Below, in pieces: positions 34,980 to 45,128 of a stretch of 52,478 nucleotides of DNA. The position numbers and the translations under genes are program-made. The stretch lies in assembly GCA_028287185.1 (NCBI GenBank), contig JAQBQD010000202.1, forward strand, positions 1-52,478, given 5' to 3'. The notes below the pieces were generated by a model that saw nothing but the letters and a program-made list of their open reading frames with translations, did not search any database and was not told where the DNA came from. Position 1 is the stretch's first letter. Each line of letters begins with the position of its first letter. This stretch comes from Gemmatimonadota bacterium (GTDB lineage: Bacteria; Gemmatimonadota; Gemmatimonadetes; Longimicrobiales; Longimicrobiaceae).

Positions 34980-35428
34980 GCCCCCCCGCGCGCGCCTGCC
35001 GCGTCACGCCCGACGCCATCGATCCCCGCGAGCTGCTGGAGTCGTCGGTCACGCCGTCGGACGGCGCGGCGCTGCTGTTCTGGGGCGTGGTGCGCAACGA
35101 GCACGGCGGGCGGGCGGTGCAGTCGCTGGAGTACGAGGCGTACGCCGAGATGGCCGAGCGGAAGATGCAGCAGATCGCCGACGAGGCCCGCGAGCGCTTC
35201 GGCACGGGCGCCATCCGCATCGTGCACCGCGTCGGACTCCTTGCCGTCGGGGAGGCGAGCGTGGGCATCGCGGTGGCGGCGCCGCACCGGGGCGAGGCGT
35301 ACGAGGCGTCGCGCTACGTCATCGAGGAGCTGAAGCGCCGCGTGCCCGTGTGGAAGCGCGAAGGCTACGTGGACGGCGAGCGCCATTGGGTCCCCGGCTA
35401 CACACCCACCGTCGAGAAGGGGGATTGA
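34976..35428 (+). CDS. moaE: Molybdopterin synthase catalytic subunit
   Basis: 150 residues. MoaE features: FWGVVRNEHGGRAVQSLEYEAYAEMAERKM and IVHRVGLLAVGEASVGIAVAAPHRGEAYEASRYVIEELKRRVPVWKRE, the latter including the active-site Lys region. It converts cyclic pyranopterin monophosphate to molybdopterin with MoaD in the cytoplasm. It overlaps moaD by 4 bp. moaA follows after a 178-bp gap; moaC and moeA are not in the window. Confidence 0.93.
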   Translation: MSPPARACRVTPDAIDPRELLESSVTPSDGAALLFWGVVRNEHGGRAVQSLEYEAYAEMAERKMQQIADEARERFGTGAIRIVHRVGLLAVGEASVGIAVAAPHRGEAYEASRYVIEELKRRVPVWKREGYVDGERHWVPGYTPTVEKGD

Positions 35429-35542
35429 TGGTTGTCCGCCGCACATCCTCTGATTCACGGATCGCATTCCGTCGATCCATCGACAGCGTCAACCCGACGT
35501 CCGTCGCCGTCCGAAGCCGTCTCTCCGTCGACGCGCGCGTCC

Positions 35543-35564
35543 GCCGTACAGCCGACTGTACGGC
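35543..35564 (+). repeat. Perfect inverted repeat upstream of moaA
   Basis: GCCGTACAG-CCGA-CTGTACGGC: 9-bp arms and a 4-nt centre, 43 bp before the moaA start. It could be an operator or a short mRNA hairpin in the gap between moaE and moaA; no T run follows. Confidence 0.6.
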
Positions 35565-35606
35565 CGACGGAATCGGTCGATGCCACGCCCCCGCGGAGGT
35601 GCGGCT

Positions 35607-36662
35607 TTGAGCGGGCGGCTGGTGCAGATCGGCGGCATCTCTCCCGTGGTGCCCGAGCGGCCGGTGCCGGAGAGCGGGGACATGCACGACGGGTTCGGGC
35701 GGCGCATCGAGTACCTGCGCATCTCCGTCACCGACAAGTGCAACCTGCGCTGCGTGTACTGCATGCCCGAGGAGGGGCTGCCGTGGCTGCGGCGCGAGGA
35801 GATCCTGAGCTACGAGGAGATCGCGCACCTGGTGGGCGTGATGGCGGGCATGGGCCTGAGTCGCATCCGCATCACCGGCGGCGAGCCGCTGGTGCGCCGC
35901 GACCTGCCGTCCCTCGTCCGCATGATCCGCCGCGTGCCGGGCATCGACGACGTGGCGCTCTCCACCAACGCCGTGCTGCTGCCGGAGCTGGCGAGCGAGC
36001 TGCGCGACGCGGGCGTGGACCGGCTGAACGTGTCGCTCGACTCGCTGCGCGCGGACCGGGTGGATGCCATCTCGCGCCGGCCGGGATCTGCGGACGCCGT
36101 GTTCCGTGGGCTGGAGGCGGCGGAGCGCGCGGGGTTTACGCCCATCAAGGTGAACTGCGTGGTCATGCGCGGCCGCAACGACGACGAGGTGGCCGACTTC
36201 GCCCGCATCACCCGCGAGCGGCCCTGGCACGTGCGCTTCATCGAGGTGATGCCCACGGGCGAGAACCTGGGCGTGTCGCGCGACGAGTTCGTGTCGTCGG
36301 ACGAGATCCTGGCCGCGGTCGGCGCCATCGGCGAGCTGCGGCCGGTGGCGGGGCCGCCGGGCAACGGGCCGGCGCGGTACTTCGCGTTCGACGGGGCGCC
36401 GGGCACGGTGGGGGTCATCACGCCCATGAGCCACAACTACTGCGGCACCTGCAACCGCATGCGCCTCACCGCGGACGGCCAGCTCCGCCCCTGCCTGTTC
36501 GGCGACCTGCAGACCGACCTGCGCGGCCCTTTGCGCCGCGGCGAGGCCATCGAGCCGCTGATCCGGCAGACGCTGCGCATCAAGCCCGAGCGGCACTGGC
36601 TGGTGCAGGGCAGCGACGCCGGCTCCGGCGGCCTGGCCGCGCTGTCGCAGGTAGGCGGCTAG
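35607..36662 (+). CDS. moaA: GTP 3',8-cyclase (molybdenum cofactor biosynthesis protein A)
   Basis: 351 residues. Radical SAM enzyme with CNLRCVYC (first 4Fe-4S cluster), the GGEPL motif, and the C-terminal second-cluster cysteines in CGTCNRMRLTADGQLRPCLFG; it ends in the catalytically required Gly-Gly (SQVGG). It turns GTP into the cyclic precursor of Moco. I chose TTG at 35607 because GGAGGTG lies at correct spacing; an ATG at 35580 has no ribosome site. It forms the Moco group with moaD and moaE, separated by the inverted repeat. Confidence 0.94.
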   Translation: MSGRLVQIGGISPVVPERPVPESGDMHDGFGRRIEYLRISVTDKCNLRCVYCMPEEGLPWLRREEILSYEEIAHLVGVMAGMGLSRIRITGGEPLVRRDLPSLVRMIRRVPGIDDVALSTNAVLLPELASELRDAGVDRLNVSLDSLRADRVDAISRRPGSADAVFRGLEAAERAGFTPIKVNCVVMRGRNDDEVADFARITRERPWHVRFIEVMPTGENLGVSRDEFVSSDEILAAVGAIGELRPVAGPPGNGPARYFAFDGAPGTVGVITPMSHNYCGTCNRMRLTADGQLRPCLFGDLQTDLRGPLRRGEAIEPLIRQTLRIKPERHWLVQGSDAGSGGLAALSQVGG

Positions 36663-36667
36663 GCTCC

Positions 36668-37123
36668 ATGGTCCCCCGCTGGCGGCTGCGCCCGGCTGCG
36701 GAGGCGGACCGCGAACTGCTGTTCCGCGTGCGGCGCGACACCATGCGCGAGTACGTGGACCGCACGTGGGGCTGGGACGATGCGTGGCAGCGCGAGCACT
36801 TCGACCGCACGTTCGATCCCGCCGCGCTCTCCGTCATCGTCGTCGACGGGTGCGATGCGGGGGTGCTGGAGGCGGAGGTCCGCGCGAGCGTCGTCTACCT
36901 CGCCAACATCCAGATCCTCCCCGCGTTCCAGTCCCGCGGCGTCGGCGCTGCGGTCGTCTCCGACGTGGTGGATCGGGCCGGCAGGGAGGGGCAGACGGTG
37001 GAACTGCAGGTGCTGAAGGTCAACCCGGCGCGGCGCTTCTACGAACGGCTGGGATTCACGGTCGTCGGGGACACGGCGACGCACTGGCGGATGGTGGCGT
37101 CGGCGCCATCCACGGAGCCGTAG
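36668..37123 (+). CDS. GNAT-family N-acetyltransferase
   Basis: 151 residues, 5 bp after moaA. The acetyl-CoA-binding block reads LPAFQSRGVGAAVVSDVVDRA (Q-x-x-G-x-G/A type), followed by the C-terminal NPARRFYERLGFTVVGDT typical of GNAT enzymes. N-terminal RLRPAAEADRELLFRVRRDTMREYV resembles ribosomal-protein or amino-acid acetyltransferases. Substrate unknown. Likely co-transcribed with moaA and ended by the hairpin just downstream. Confidence 0.88.
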   Translation: MVPRWRLRPAAEADRELLFRVRRDTMREYVDRTWGWDDAWQREHFDRTFDPAALSVIVVDGCDAGVLEAEVRASVVYLANIQILPAFQSRGVGAAVVSDVVDRAGREGQTVELQVLKVNPARRFYERLGFTVVGDTATHWRMVASAPSTEP

Positions 37124-37124
37124 C

Positions 37125-37165
37125 GCAGAACGCGACGGGGAGCCTGGCTCTCCGCCGCGTTCTGC
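37125..37165 (+). terminator. Terminator after the moa-GNAT unit
   Basis: GCAGAACGCG and CGCGTTCTGC pair perfectly, with further imperfect pairing inside (CGGGGAGCC against GGCTCTCCG) and CCTT following. It begins 2 bp after the stop. Confidence 0.8.
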
Positions 37166-37174
37166 CTTACAACT

Positions 37175-37192
37175 CTAAACCCTCACGTTTAG
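37175..37192 (-). terminator. Short AT-rich hairpin at the end of the 5'-nucleotidase gene
   Basis: CTAAAC-6 nt-GTTTAG, 27 bp beyond the minus-strand stop. It may be a weak terminator or part of the junction of the lower-GC segment. Confidence 0.35.
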
Positions 37193-37218
37193 TTCCGTAG
37201 GTAGGTCTTCCCCGCGCG

Positions 37219-38202
37219 CTAACCGGTAGCATCGAGTGCTGGTCCAGCGCGCTCCGCCCGATCGGGCTCGTTGATGCGAGGCTTGTTGGTGATTCCGAAC
37301 GGGATGTGAACGGATGGAGTTTCATCCGCGGTTCCGTGGATATGTGAAAGCTGGTCGTCGAAGAAAATATGAGGCTTAAAACTTTTTAGGATTCGTGATT
37401 TGTCCACACCACCCAGGAAGAAGGCCTCATCTATCCGAATTCCCCAGCCGCGCAGCGTCGTTATAACCCTCTCATGTGCAGGCGCGTTTCGAGCCGTTAC
37501 AACGGCCGTTCGGATTTTTGGTTTGTAGTTCGGGTCAGACTTTCGTTTGTGATTTTCGAGTTGCTGAAGTTTCGCGATCTCCTCCAACAGCTTTTTTAGA
37601 GGCCCGCCTCCCAGTACCTCCTGAGAGCGTTGCTTCTCATGCTGATGAAACAACAGCAGTTCTTTGTCCTGCTGAAACACTTGCTCAGCGGAATCATCGG
37701 CCAAGACGCCGTCGAAGTCGAATGCTATGCGAAGCTCCTCCTGCTCGTCGTCAACGAAGCGCGTATTGAAGACGAGGCCGGCCGGAAGGCCCCGCTCCAC
37801 GGCTGCGTTCACATCCGCTGGGTTCGTTGACAAAAACAGCGATGCATTAAAGGCATCCATGTACTCGAACGGACTACGGCCGGCAACGAAAGCCGCTCGA
37901 GTGATGTTGAGTTTGTGCTTCTCGATGGCTTTGAAAACGCGCAAACCCGTGTCGGGATCATTGCGCGACAGAAGTACAACCTCGACGGGTTGTCCCTTCC
38001 TGTCAATCGCATTCAATTGAAGCATTCGTCGGATGAAAGGGTACGCTACGCCAGGCCGAAGCGGTGCATCCTCATTGCGACGTTGATAGGCACGGTATTC
38101 GTCTTCGCCCTGCTCTCTGAAAACTGCATCCGATTCATGCAGATCGAAGAGAGCACTGGACGAGACGGCGATAACCAGCTTGTCTTGGATTGGATAGCCC
38201 AT
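37219..38202 (-). CDS. Cytosolic 5'-nucleotidase, NT5C1 family
   Basis: 327 residues, closely similar by eye to vertebrate NT5C1-type 5'-nucleotidases (PF06189): IAVSSSALFDLHESDAVF, the substrate-side VAYPFIRRMLQLN, VVLLSRNDPDTGLRVFKAIE, the nucleophile block RIAFDFDGVLADD, then RTAVVTARNAPAHERVITTLRGWGI and KSFKPHIFFDDQLSHI with the terminal Asp pair. It should dephosphorylate AMP/IMP-type mononucleotides. No signal peptide. GC is much lower than in flanking genes, with AT-rich DNA at its 5' end, so it looks transferred. It lies alone, antiparallel to both neighbours. A role in defence or nucleotide salvage is open. Confidence 0.9.
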   Translation of the reverse strand: MGYPIQDKLVIAVSSSALFDLHESDAVFREQGEDEYRAYQRRNEDAPLRPGVAYPFIRRMLQLNAIDRKGQPVEVVLLSRNDPDTGLRVFKAIEKHKLNITRAAFVAGRSPFEYMDAFNASLFLSTNPADVNAAVERGLPAGLVFNTRFVDDEQEELRIAFDFDGVLADDSAEQVFQQDKELLLFHQHEKQRSQEVLGGGPLKKLLEEIAKLQQLENHKRKSDPNYKPKIRTAVVTARNAPAHERVITTLRGWGIRIDEAFFLGGVDKSRILKSFKPHIFFDDQLSHIHGTADETPSVHIPFGITNKPRINEPDRAERAGPALDATG

Positions 38203-38346
38203 GGGACCATTTGGTCGGGGTTTGACAAATTAATATCGCCTTCTAAGGTAGGAAGGGCAATGGCTTAGGGTTGCGTTGCCCATGCGTGTTGCTCAACATT
38301 ATGGTCCGACTGATCGCACGATTCCGTTTTCGACGCGAACTAACGA

Positions 38347-38398
38347 AACCCGACGAACTGCTTTCTGCCCAATGATGAACGTGCCGAGCAGTCGGGTT
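38347..38398. repeat. Inverted repeat upstream of trmL
   Basis: AACCCGAC at 38347-38354 and GTCGGGTT at 38391-38398, separated by 36 nt. The second arm lies inside the first codons of trmL. It sits at the edge of the lower-GC segment; meaning unknown. Confidence 0.3.
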
Positions 38399-38863
38399 AA
38401 TCCCATCCACGTCGCACTCTACGAGCCCGAGATCCCGGGCAACGCCGGCAACGTCGCGCGGCTGTGCGGGGCCACGGGCTCGCCGCTGCACCTCATCGGG
38501 CGGCTGGGCTTCTCGTTCCTGCATCCCAAGGCCAAGCGCGCGGTGATGGACTACTGGGATGCCGTGGACTGGAAGCGCCACGTGGCCTATGAGGACTTCC
38601 GGGCGGCGGTGGCGGGGCGCACGGTGTGGATGCTGACCACGAAGGCACAGGCGTCGCTGTGGGACGTGAAGTTCTCGCCGGGCGACGTGCTGCTGGCGGG
38701 CCCGGAGTCTCGCGGGCTGCCGGAGGACGTGATCGGGGCCGACCCCACCCACGCCGTCCGCATCCCCATGGTGGAGGGCGCCCGGAGCCTGAACCTGGGC
38801 AACTCCGTCGCCATCGCGCTGTACGAGGCGCTGCGGCAGACGGGCGGCTCCGGCGTGCGCTGA
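38375..38863 (+). CDS. trmL: tRNA (cytidine(34)-2'-O)-methyltransferase
   Basis: 162 residues, close in length to E. coli TrmL (157). SPOUT knot motifs: HVALYEPEIPGNAGNVARLCGATG, KRAVMDYWDAVDW, LLAGPESRGLPEDVI and IPMVEGARSLNLGNSVAIALYEAL. It methylates the wobble ribose of tRNA-Leu in family members. The start is uncertain among ATGs at 38372 and 38375 and a GTG at 38381; the longer frame back to 38276 reads through lower-GC DNA belonging to the adjacent nucleotidase segment, so that segment may have replaced the original promoter. Confidence 0.9.
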   Translation: MNVPSSRVNPIHVALYEPEIPGNAGNVARLCGATGSPLHLIGRLGFSFLHPKAKRAVMDYWDAVDWKRHVAYEDFRAAVAGRTVWMLTTKAQASLWDVKFSPGDVLLAGPESRGLPEDVIGADPTHAVRIPMVEGARSLNLGNSVAIALYEALRQTGGSGVR

Positions 38864-39008
38864 AGCTTCGGCCGAGGGATTCCGGAGGATGCGGGCAGGA
38901 GTCGCACGACGGGTGATGGTCTGGATGCATGGGAGCCGAAGCGTGTGCCGCATTCCCGGTGAGCGGCGCTCACTCCGGAGGGGTGGCGAGGGCGCGCGAG
39001 GCGTGTAG

Positions 39009-40052
<1,044 letters not shown>

Positions 40053-40061
40053 CGCGACACG

Positions 40062-40098
40062 GGGGGCGCCGCCCGGGGCAATCCCGCGCGGCGCCCCC
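40062..40098 (+). terminator. Terminator after mdh
   Basis: GGGGGCGCCG pairs with CGGCGCCCCC (10 bp), then ATTTTCTT. sdhC starts 48 bp later, so sdh is expressed either from a promoter not clearly seen in that gap or by read-through. Confidence 0.8.
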
Positions 40099-40145
40099 AT
40101 TTTCTTGCTGCGGCGGGCCACGTTCCGCTCTGTACGGAGACACCC

Positions 40146-40637
40146 ATGGCGAACACGCACCGCTCCACCTCCCTGGGCACCGCGCTGCGCTACCGCGGGC
40201 GTGAGGGGATGTGGACGTGGATCCTGCACCGGGTGACCGGGCTGGGGATCCTGCTCTTCCTGCTGATCCACGTGGTCGACACGGCGCTGGTCATCTACTG
40301 GCCGGGGCTGTACGAGCACGCGCTCAACATCTACAAGTCCGCCTTCTTCCGCTTCGCCGAGCTGGCCATCGTGTTCTCGGTGCTGTACCACGCGCTGAAC
40401 GGGCTGCGCATCGTGGTGCAGGACTTCTGGCCGGGGGCCATGCTGCGCCAGCGCCAACTGGTGTGGGCGGTGGCGGTGCTGGTGGTGCTCACCATCCTGC
40501 CCGTCGCCTGGCTGATGCTGCGCCCCGTGTTCGGGCTGGGGCCGGAGCCCGGCGCCGCCCGCTTCGAGGCCGCGTCCGCCGGCACGGAGACCACGGTGCA
40601 GGCTCCGGCGCACGCGGCCGCGGGAGTGCGCCTGTGA
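40146..40637 (+). CDS. sdhC: Succinate dehydrogenase cytochrome b subunit
   Basis: 163 residues with three TM helices (about 25-50, 70-90, 105-125). HRVTGLGILLFLLIHVVD and YHALNGLRIVVQDF contain the Ser/His pattern of SdhC and the likely haem ligand His residues. The C-terminal 35 residues are an Ala/Gly/Pro-rich tail. It anchors complex II in the inner membrane and forms the quinone site with SdhD. Its stop overlaps the sdhD GTG (GTGA). Confidence 0.9.
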   Translation: MANTHRSTSLGTALRYRGREGMWTWILHRVTGLGILLFLLIHVVDTALVIYWPGLYEHALNIYKSAFFRFAELAIVFSVLYHALNGLRIVVQDFWPGAMLRQRQLVWAVAVLVVLTILPVAWLMLRPVFGLGPEPGAARFEAASAGTETTVQAPAHAAAGVRL

Positions 40638-41043
40638 GCGCGCGGGGGGCGGCGCGCCGCGGCGGGGGCTACGACCGCCCGTCGCCGCGGGGCAACTTCG
40701 AGTTGTGGTCGTGGTTCTTCATGCGCATCTCGGGCGTGCTGCTGATGTTCCTGGCGCTCTACCACCTGCTGTGGTGGAACCTGATCGTGGGCGTGCACCA
40801 CCTGAGCGCCGACATGGTGCGCGAGCGCTGGACGAACCCGTTCTGGCGCCTGTTCAACGTGGCGCTCATCTCGTTCGCCATGCTGCACGGGCTGAACGGG
40901 GCGCGCTACTCCATCGAGGACTACGTGCGCAGCCCCGGTGCCCGCACGGCGGTGAAGACGGTCGTCTACACCCTGGTGCTGGCGTCGCTGGCCATCGGCG
41001 TCTACGCCCTGCTGACCTTCAATCCCGACATCCCGCGCATCCG

Positions 41044-41047
<4 letters not shown>
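40634..41047 (+). CDS. sdhD: Succinate dehydrogenase membrane anchor subunit
   Basis: 137 residues from GTG at 40634, which overlaps the sdhC stop. Three TM helices (about 25-50, 75-95, 110-130). FMRISGVLLMFLALYHLLWW and HGLNGARYSIEDY carry the expected haem/quinone-region His and Tyr. No other start gives a full first helix. It overlaps sdhA by 4 bp (ATGA), so translation of the four genes is coupled. Confidence 0.88.
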
Positions 41048-42785
<1,738 letters not shown>

Positions 42786-42786
<1 letters not shown>

Positions 42787-43493
42787 TGAGCATGGTGACG
42801 CTGAGGATCCAGCGCTTCAACCCCGAGGCGGACGCGGCGCCCGTCTACCGCGAGTACACGGTGGAGGTGGACCCCACGGACCGCGTGCTGGACACGCTGA
42901 ACGCCGTGAAGTGGTACCAGGACGGCACGCTCACCTACCGGCGCTCGTGCGCGCACGGCGTCTGCGGATCGGACGCCATGCGTATCAACGGCGTGAACCG
43001 CCTTGCGTGCAAGGTGCTGATGCGGGACGTGGGCGCCCAGGTCACGGTGGAGCCCCTGATGGGCTTCCGCGTGATCAAGGATCTGGTGGTGGACATGGAG
43101 CCGTTCTTCGCCCAGTTCCGCTCGGTGCTGCCGTTCTTCATCAACGACGCGCGCCCCCCCGAGCGCGAGCGGCTGCAGTCGGTGGAGGACCGCGAGCGCT
43201 TCGACGACACCACCAAGTGCATCCTGTGCGCGGCCTGCACCACGAGCTGCCCATCGTTCTGGGCCAACGAGGACTTCGTGGGCCCGGCGGCGATCGTGAA
43301 CGCGCACCGCTTCATCTTCGACACGCGCGACGCGGCGGCGGCGGAGCGGCTGGAGATCCTGAACGACCGCGAGGGGGTGTGGCGCTGCCGCACGATCTTC
43401 AACTGCACCGAGGCGTGCCCGCGCGAGATCAAGATCACCAAGGCCATCGGCGAGGTGAAGAAGGCGATCCTGTACGGGACGGCGCGGGCGTAG
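42786..43493 (+). CDS. sdhB: Succinate dehydrogenase iron-sulfur subunit
   Basis: 235 residues. N-terminal plant-type ferredoxin domain with RRSCAHGVCGSDAM and a later Cys (NRLACK) for the 2Fe-2S cluster, then CILCAACTTSCP (4Fe-4S) and CRTIFNCTEACP (3Fe-4S). It connects SdhA to the membrane subunits. ATG at 42786 overlaps the sdhA stop; an ATG two codons later is equally possible. The operon ends at the hairpin 30 bp downstream. Confidence 0.95.
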
Positions 43494-43524
43494 GCGTTCG
43501 TCAGACACGTTCGACTGTCGAACG

Positions 43525-43552
43525 GGCCGGCTCCGGAAACGCGGAGCCGGCC
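43525..43552 (+). terminator. Terminator after the sdh operon
   Basis: GGCCGGCTCCG pairs with CGGAGCCGGCC (11 bp, 6-nt loop), then TTT. A perfect TTCGAC-T-GTCGAA repeat lies just before it (43510-43522). Confidence 0.88.
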
Positions 43553-43686
43553 TTTCGACAGCCAGAGTCGAGGACGGCTCCCTCCCAAGGAACGCCCCAG
43601 GTCCTTCGTGATCGTCCGACGGACGAACCCGTGTTGCGCATCCGTCGGCTGCCGACGCTCCGGACGCATGTGGACGGCTGTTCCCG

Positions 43687-43714
43687 TTGACACCCCGCTC
43701 GCGCGGGGTTATTC
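43687..43714 (+). promoter_or_regulatory. Promoter of the aromatic (chorismate mutase-prephenate dehydratase) operon
   Basis: TTGACA, a 16-nt spacer, then TTATTC. The spacer itself is an inverted repeat, CCCCGC-TCGC-GCGGGG (43693-43708), which may bind a regulator. The predicted transcript start is near 43721, giving a leader of about 260 nt. Confidence 0.65.
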
Positions 43715-43763
43715 CTGAGAAGAGCCCGTCACGATCCGCACCCGCACTCCCGGTCGTCTGCAC

Positions 43764-43862
43764 GTGATCACGCGTCGATTTTTCGGCTACGCGTATTCCT
43801 ACCGCTACTACCTCGGTCGAGGTCGTGGCATGGCGGAGCCTGCGCGCGTGAACGGATCCTAG
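43764..43862 (+). CDS. Phe/Tyr-rich leader peptide of a transcription attenuator
   Basis: A 32-codon frame from GTG at 43764 to TAG at 43860. Residues 4-17 read RRFFGYAYSYRYYL: two Phe and five Tyr within 14 residues, then a short Gly/Arg-rich and ordinary tail. It lies between a promoter and a terminator hairpin, directly upstream of the genes for phenylalanine synthesis. That is the arrangement of the classical pheA/trp/his leader peptides, where ribosome stalling at the aromatic codons under starvation prevents terminator formation. Too short for ordinary gene calling. The start codon is not certain: there is no strong ribosome site, and the frame is open from 43719 with no better start. 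Confidence 0.75.
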   Translation: MITRRFFGYAYSYRYYLGRGRGMAEPARVNGS

Positions 43863-43892
43863 GGCAACCGAGACGATCCAGCGCAGCATCCT

Positions 43893-43933
43893 GAGCCGGC
43901 CGCGAACCTCCACACGAGGATTGCGGCCGGCTC
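43893..43933 (+). terminator. Attenuator terminator of the aromatic operon
   Basis: GAGCCGGCCGC pairs with GCGGCCGGCTC (11 bp); the 19-nt loop contains a further CCTC/GAGG pairing. It is followed by GTCTTCGTTC, moderately T-rich. It starts 30 nt after the leader-peptide stop and ends 46 nt before the chorismate mutase ATG. An antiterminator alternative would have to use the 43800-43892 segment; I could not fold it. Confidence 0.75.
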
Positions 43934-43979
43934 GTCTTCGTTCCCGCCCGACGCCCACCCACCCGCACTGGAGACGCAG

Positions 43980-44303
43980 ATGTGCACCGACCTGGCAGGC
44001 TGGCGAGCCCAGATCGACGAAGTGGATCGCGAGATACTTCACCTGCTGTCGCGGCGCGCCGAGATGGTGGCCGAGGTGGGCGCGTTGAAGCACGGCAGCG
44101 GCCGCCCCGTCCACGATCCGCGCCGCGAGGCCGAGATCCTGGCGCGCATCCGCGACGCCAACCCGGGCCCACTGAGCGGCGACGCGGTGGTGCGCCTGTT
44201 CACCGGCATCATCCGCGAGTCGCGCAGCCTGGAATCCGAGCTGGTGAGCGTAGCGGAAGCCGCCGAGGCCGAGGCCGCCGAGGCGGTGCGGAGGGCGGGG
44301 TGA
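43980..44303 (+). CDS. Chorismate mutase (AroQ type)
   Basis: 107 residues. Type II all-helical chorismate mutase: WRAQIDEVDREILHLLSRRAEMVAEVGALKH, then HDPRREAEILARIRDANPGPLSGDAVVRLFTGIIRESRSLE, which contains the Arg, Lys, Arg/Glu positions of the AroQ active site. The C-terminus is an Ala/Glu tail. It turns chorismate into prephenate, the step before the next gene. ATG at 43980 follows GGAG; the stop overlaps the dehydratase GTG. Expression is probably controlled by the upstream attenuator. Confidence 0.92.
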   Translation: MCTDLAGWRAQIDEVDREILHLLSRRAEMVAEVGALKHGSGRPVHDPRREAEILARIRDANPGPLSGDAVVRLFTGIIRESRSLESELVSVAEAAEAEAAEAVRRAG

Positions 44304-44905
44304 GCCCACCGCGCGTCTCCATCGCCGGGGAGCGCGGATCGTACGCGGAGGACGCGGCGATCCGGCTGTTGGGCGATGCGATCGTGCTCGTCTCCCGCGC
44401 GTCGTTCGCGGAGGCGCTCGCGGCCGTGCAGGCGGGCGCGGCGGACCATGCCGTCATCCCCGTGGAGAACTCGATCGTCGGCGCCGTGCGGGCGGCGGCG
44501 GATCTCGTGGGGGCGAGCGGGCTCGCCGTCATGGACGAGGTGACGATCGCCATCCGGCACCACCTGATCGTCTGCCCGGGCGCGACGCTGGATAGCCTGC
44601 GGAGCGTGGAGTCGCACCCGGTCGCGCTCGCACAGTGCGGGCGCTTCCTCGCCGCGCATCCCACGCTACGCCGGATCCCCGGCGGGGACACGGGTGGATG
44701 CGTCCGGCGCGTGGTGAACTCAGGTGATCCGTCGCGGTCGGCCATCGGCTCACTCCGCGCTGCGCACGTGCACGGCGGCGTCGTCCTGTGCGGGAGGCTG
44801 GAAGACAGCGCGGACAATCGGACCCGCTTCGTCCTGCTGGCCGTAGGATCGGCTGCACCTCGCATCAGCATGAAGCCGCATGCGCAGTCCGCGGATACGC
44901 CGTGA
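44300..44905 (+). CDS. Prephenate dehydratase lacking an ACT domain
   Basis: 201 residues from GTG at 44300. Catalytic prephenate dehydratase domain: GERGSYAEDAAIRLLG, DHAVIPVENSIVGAV, HHLIVCPGATLDSL, SHPVALAQCGRFLA and the catalytic Thr in NRTRFVLLA near the end. It makes phenylpyruvate for phenylalanine. Typical enzymes are about 280 residues with a C-terminal ACT domain for feedback inhibition by Phe. Here the protein ends about 20 residues after the TRF motif, so the ACT domain is absent. No ACT-like sequence follows in any frame that I could recognise. It forms a two-gene operon with chorismate mutase. Confidence 0.9.
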   Translation: MSPPRVSIAGERGSYAEDAAIRLLGDAIVLVSRASFAEALAAVQAGAADHAVIPVENSIVGAVRAAADLVGASGLAVMDEVTIAIRHHLIVCPGATLDSLRSVESHPVALAQCGRFLAAHPTLRRIPGGDTGGCVRRVVNSGDPSRSAIGSLRAAHVHGGVVLCGRLEDSADNRTRFVLLAVGSAAPRISMKPHAQSADTP

Positions 44906-45128
44906 CCTGCGGAGTCCCCGGCCGGTAGCTGAATCTCTCGACGGCCATCGAGTGGTGGCGATGGACCGCCATGGCGCTCGCCCGCATCGTGGATCGACCG
45001 CGGTGAGGGCACGTACCGGCCCCCATCAGAGGAATCTTTCGCAGGGAACGGATGGCGAATAAACTGTGTGACGGGATCGCGCATCCCATCCACCGTGCCG
45101 TCCTCGCCCGCCTCCTCACCGAAATTCC

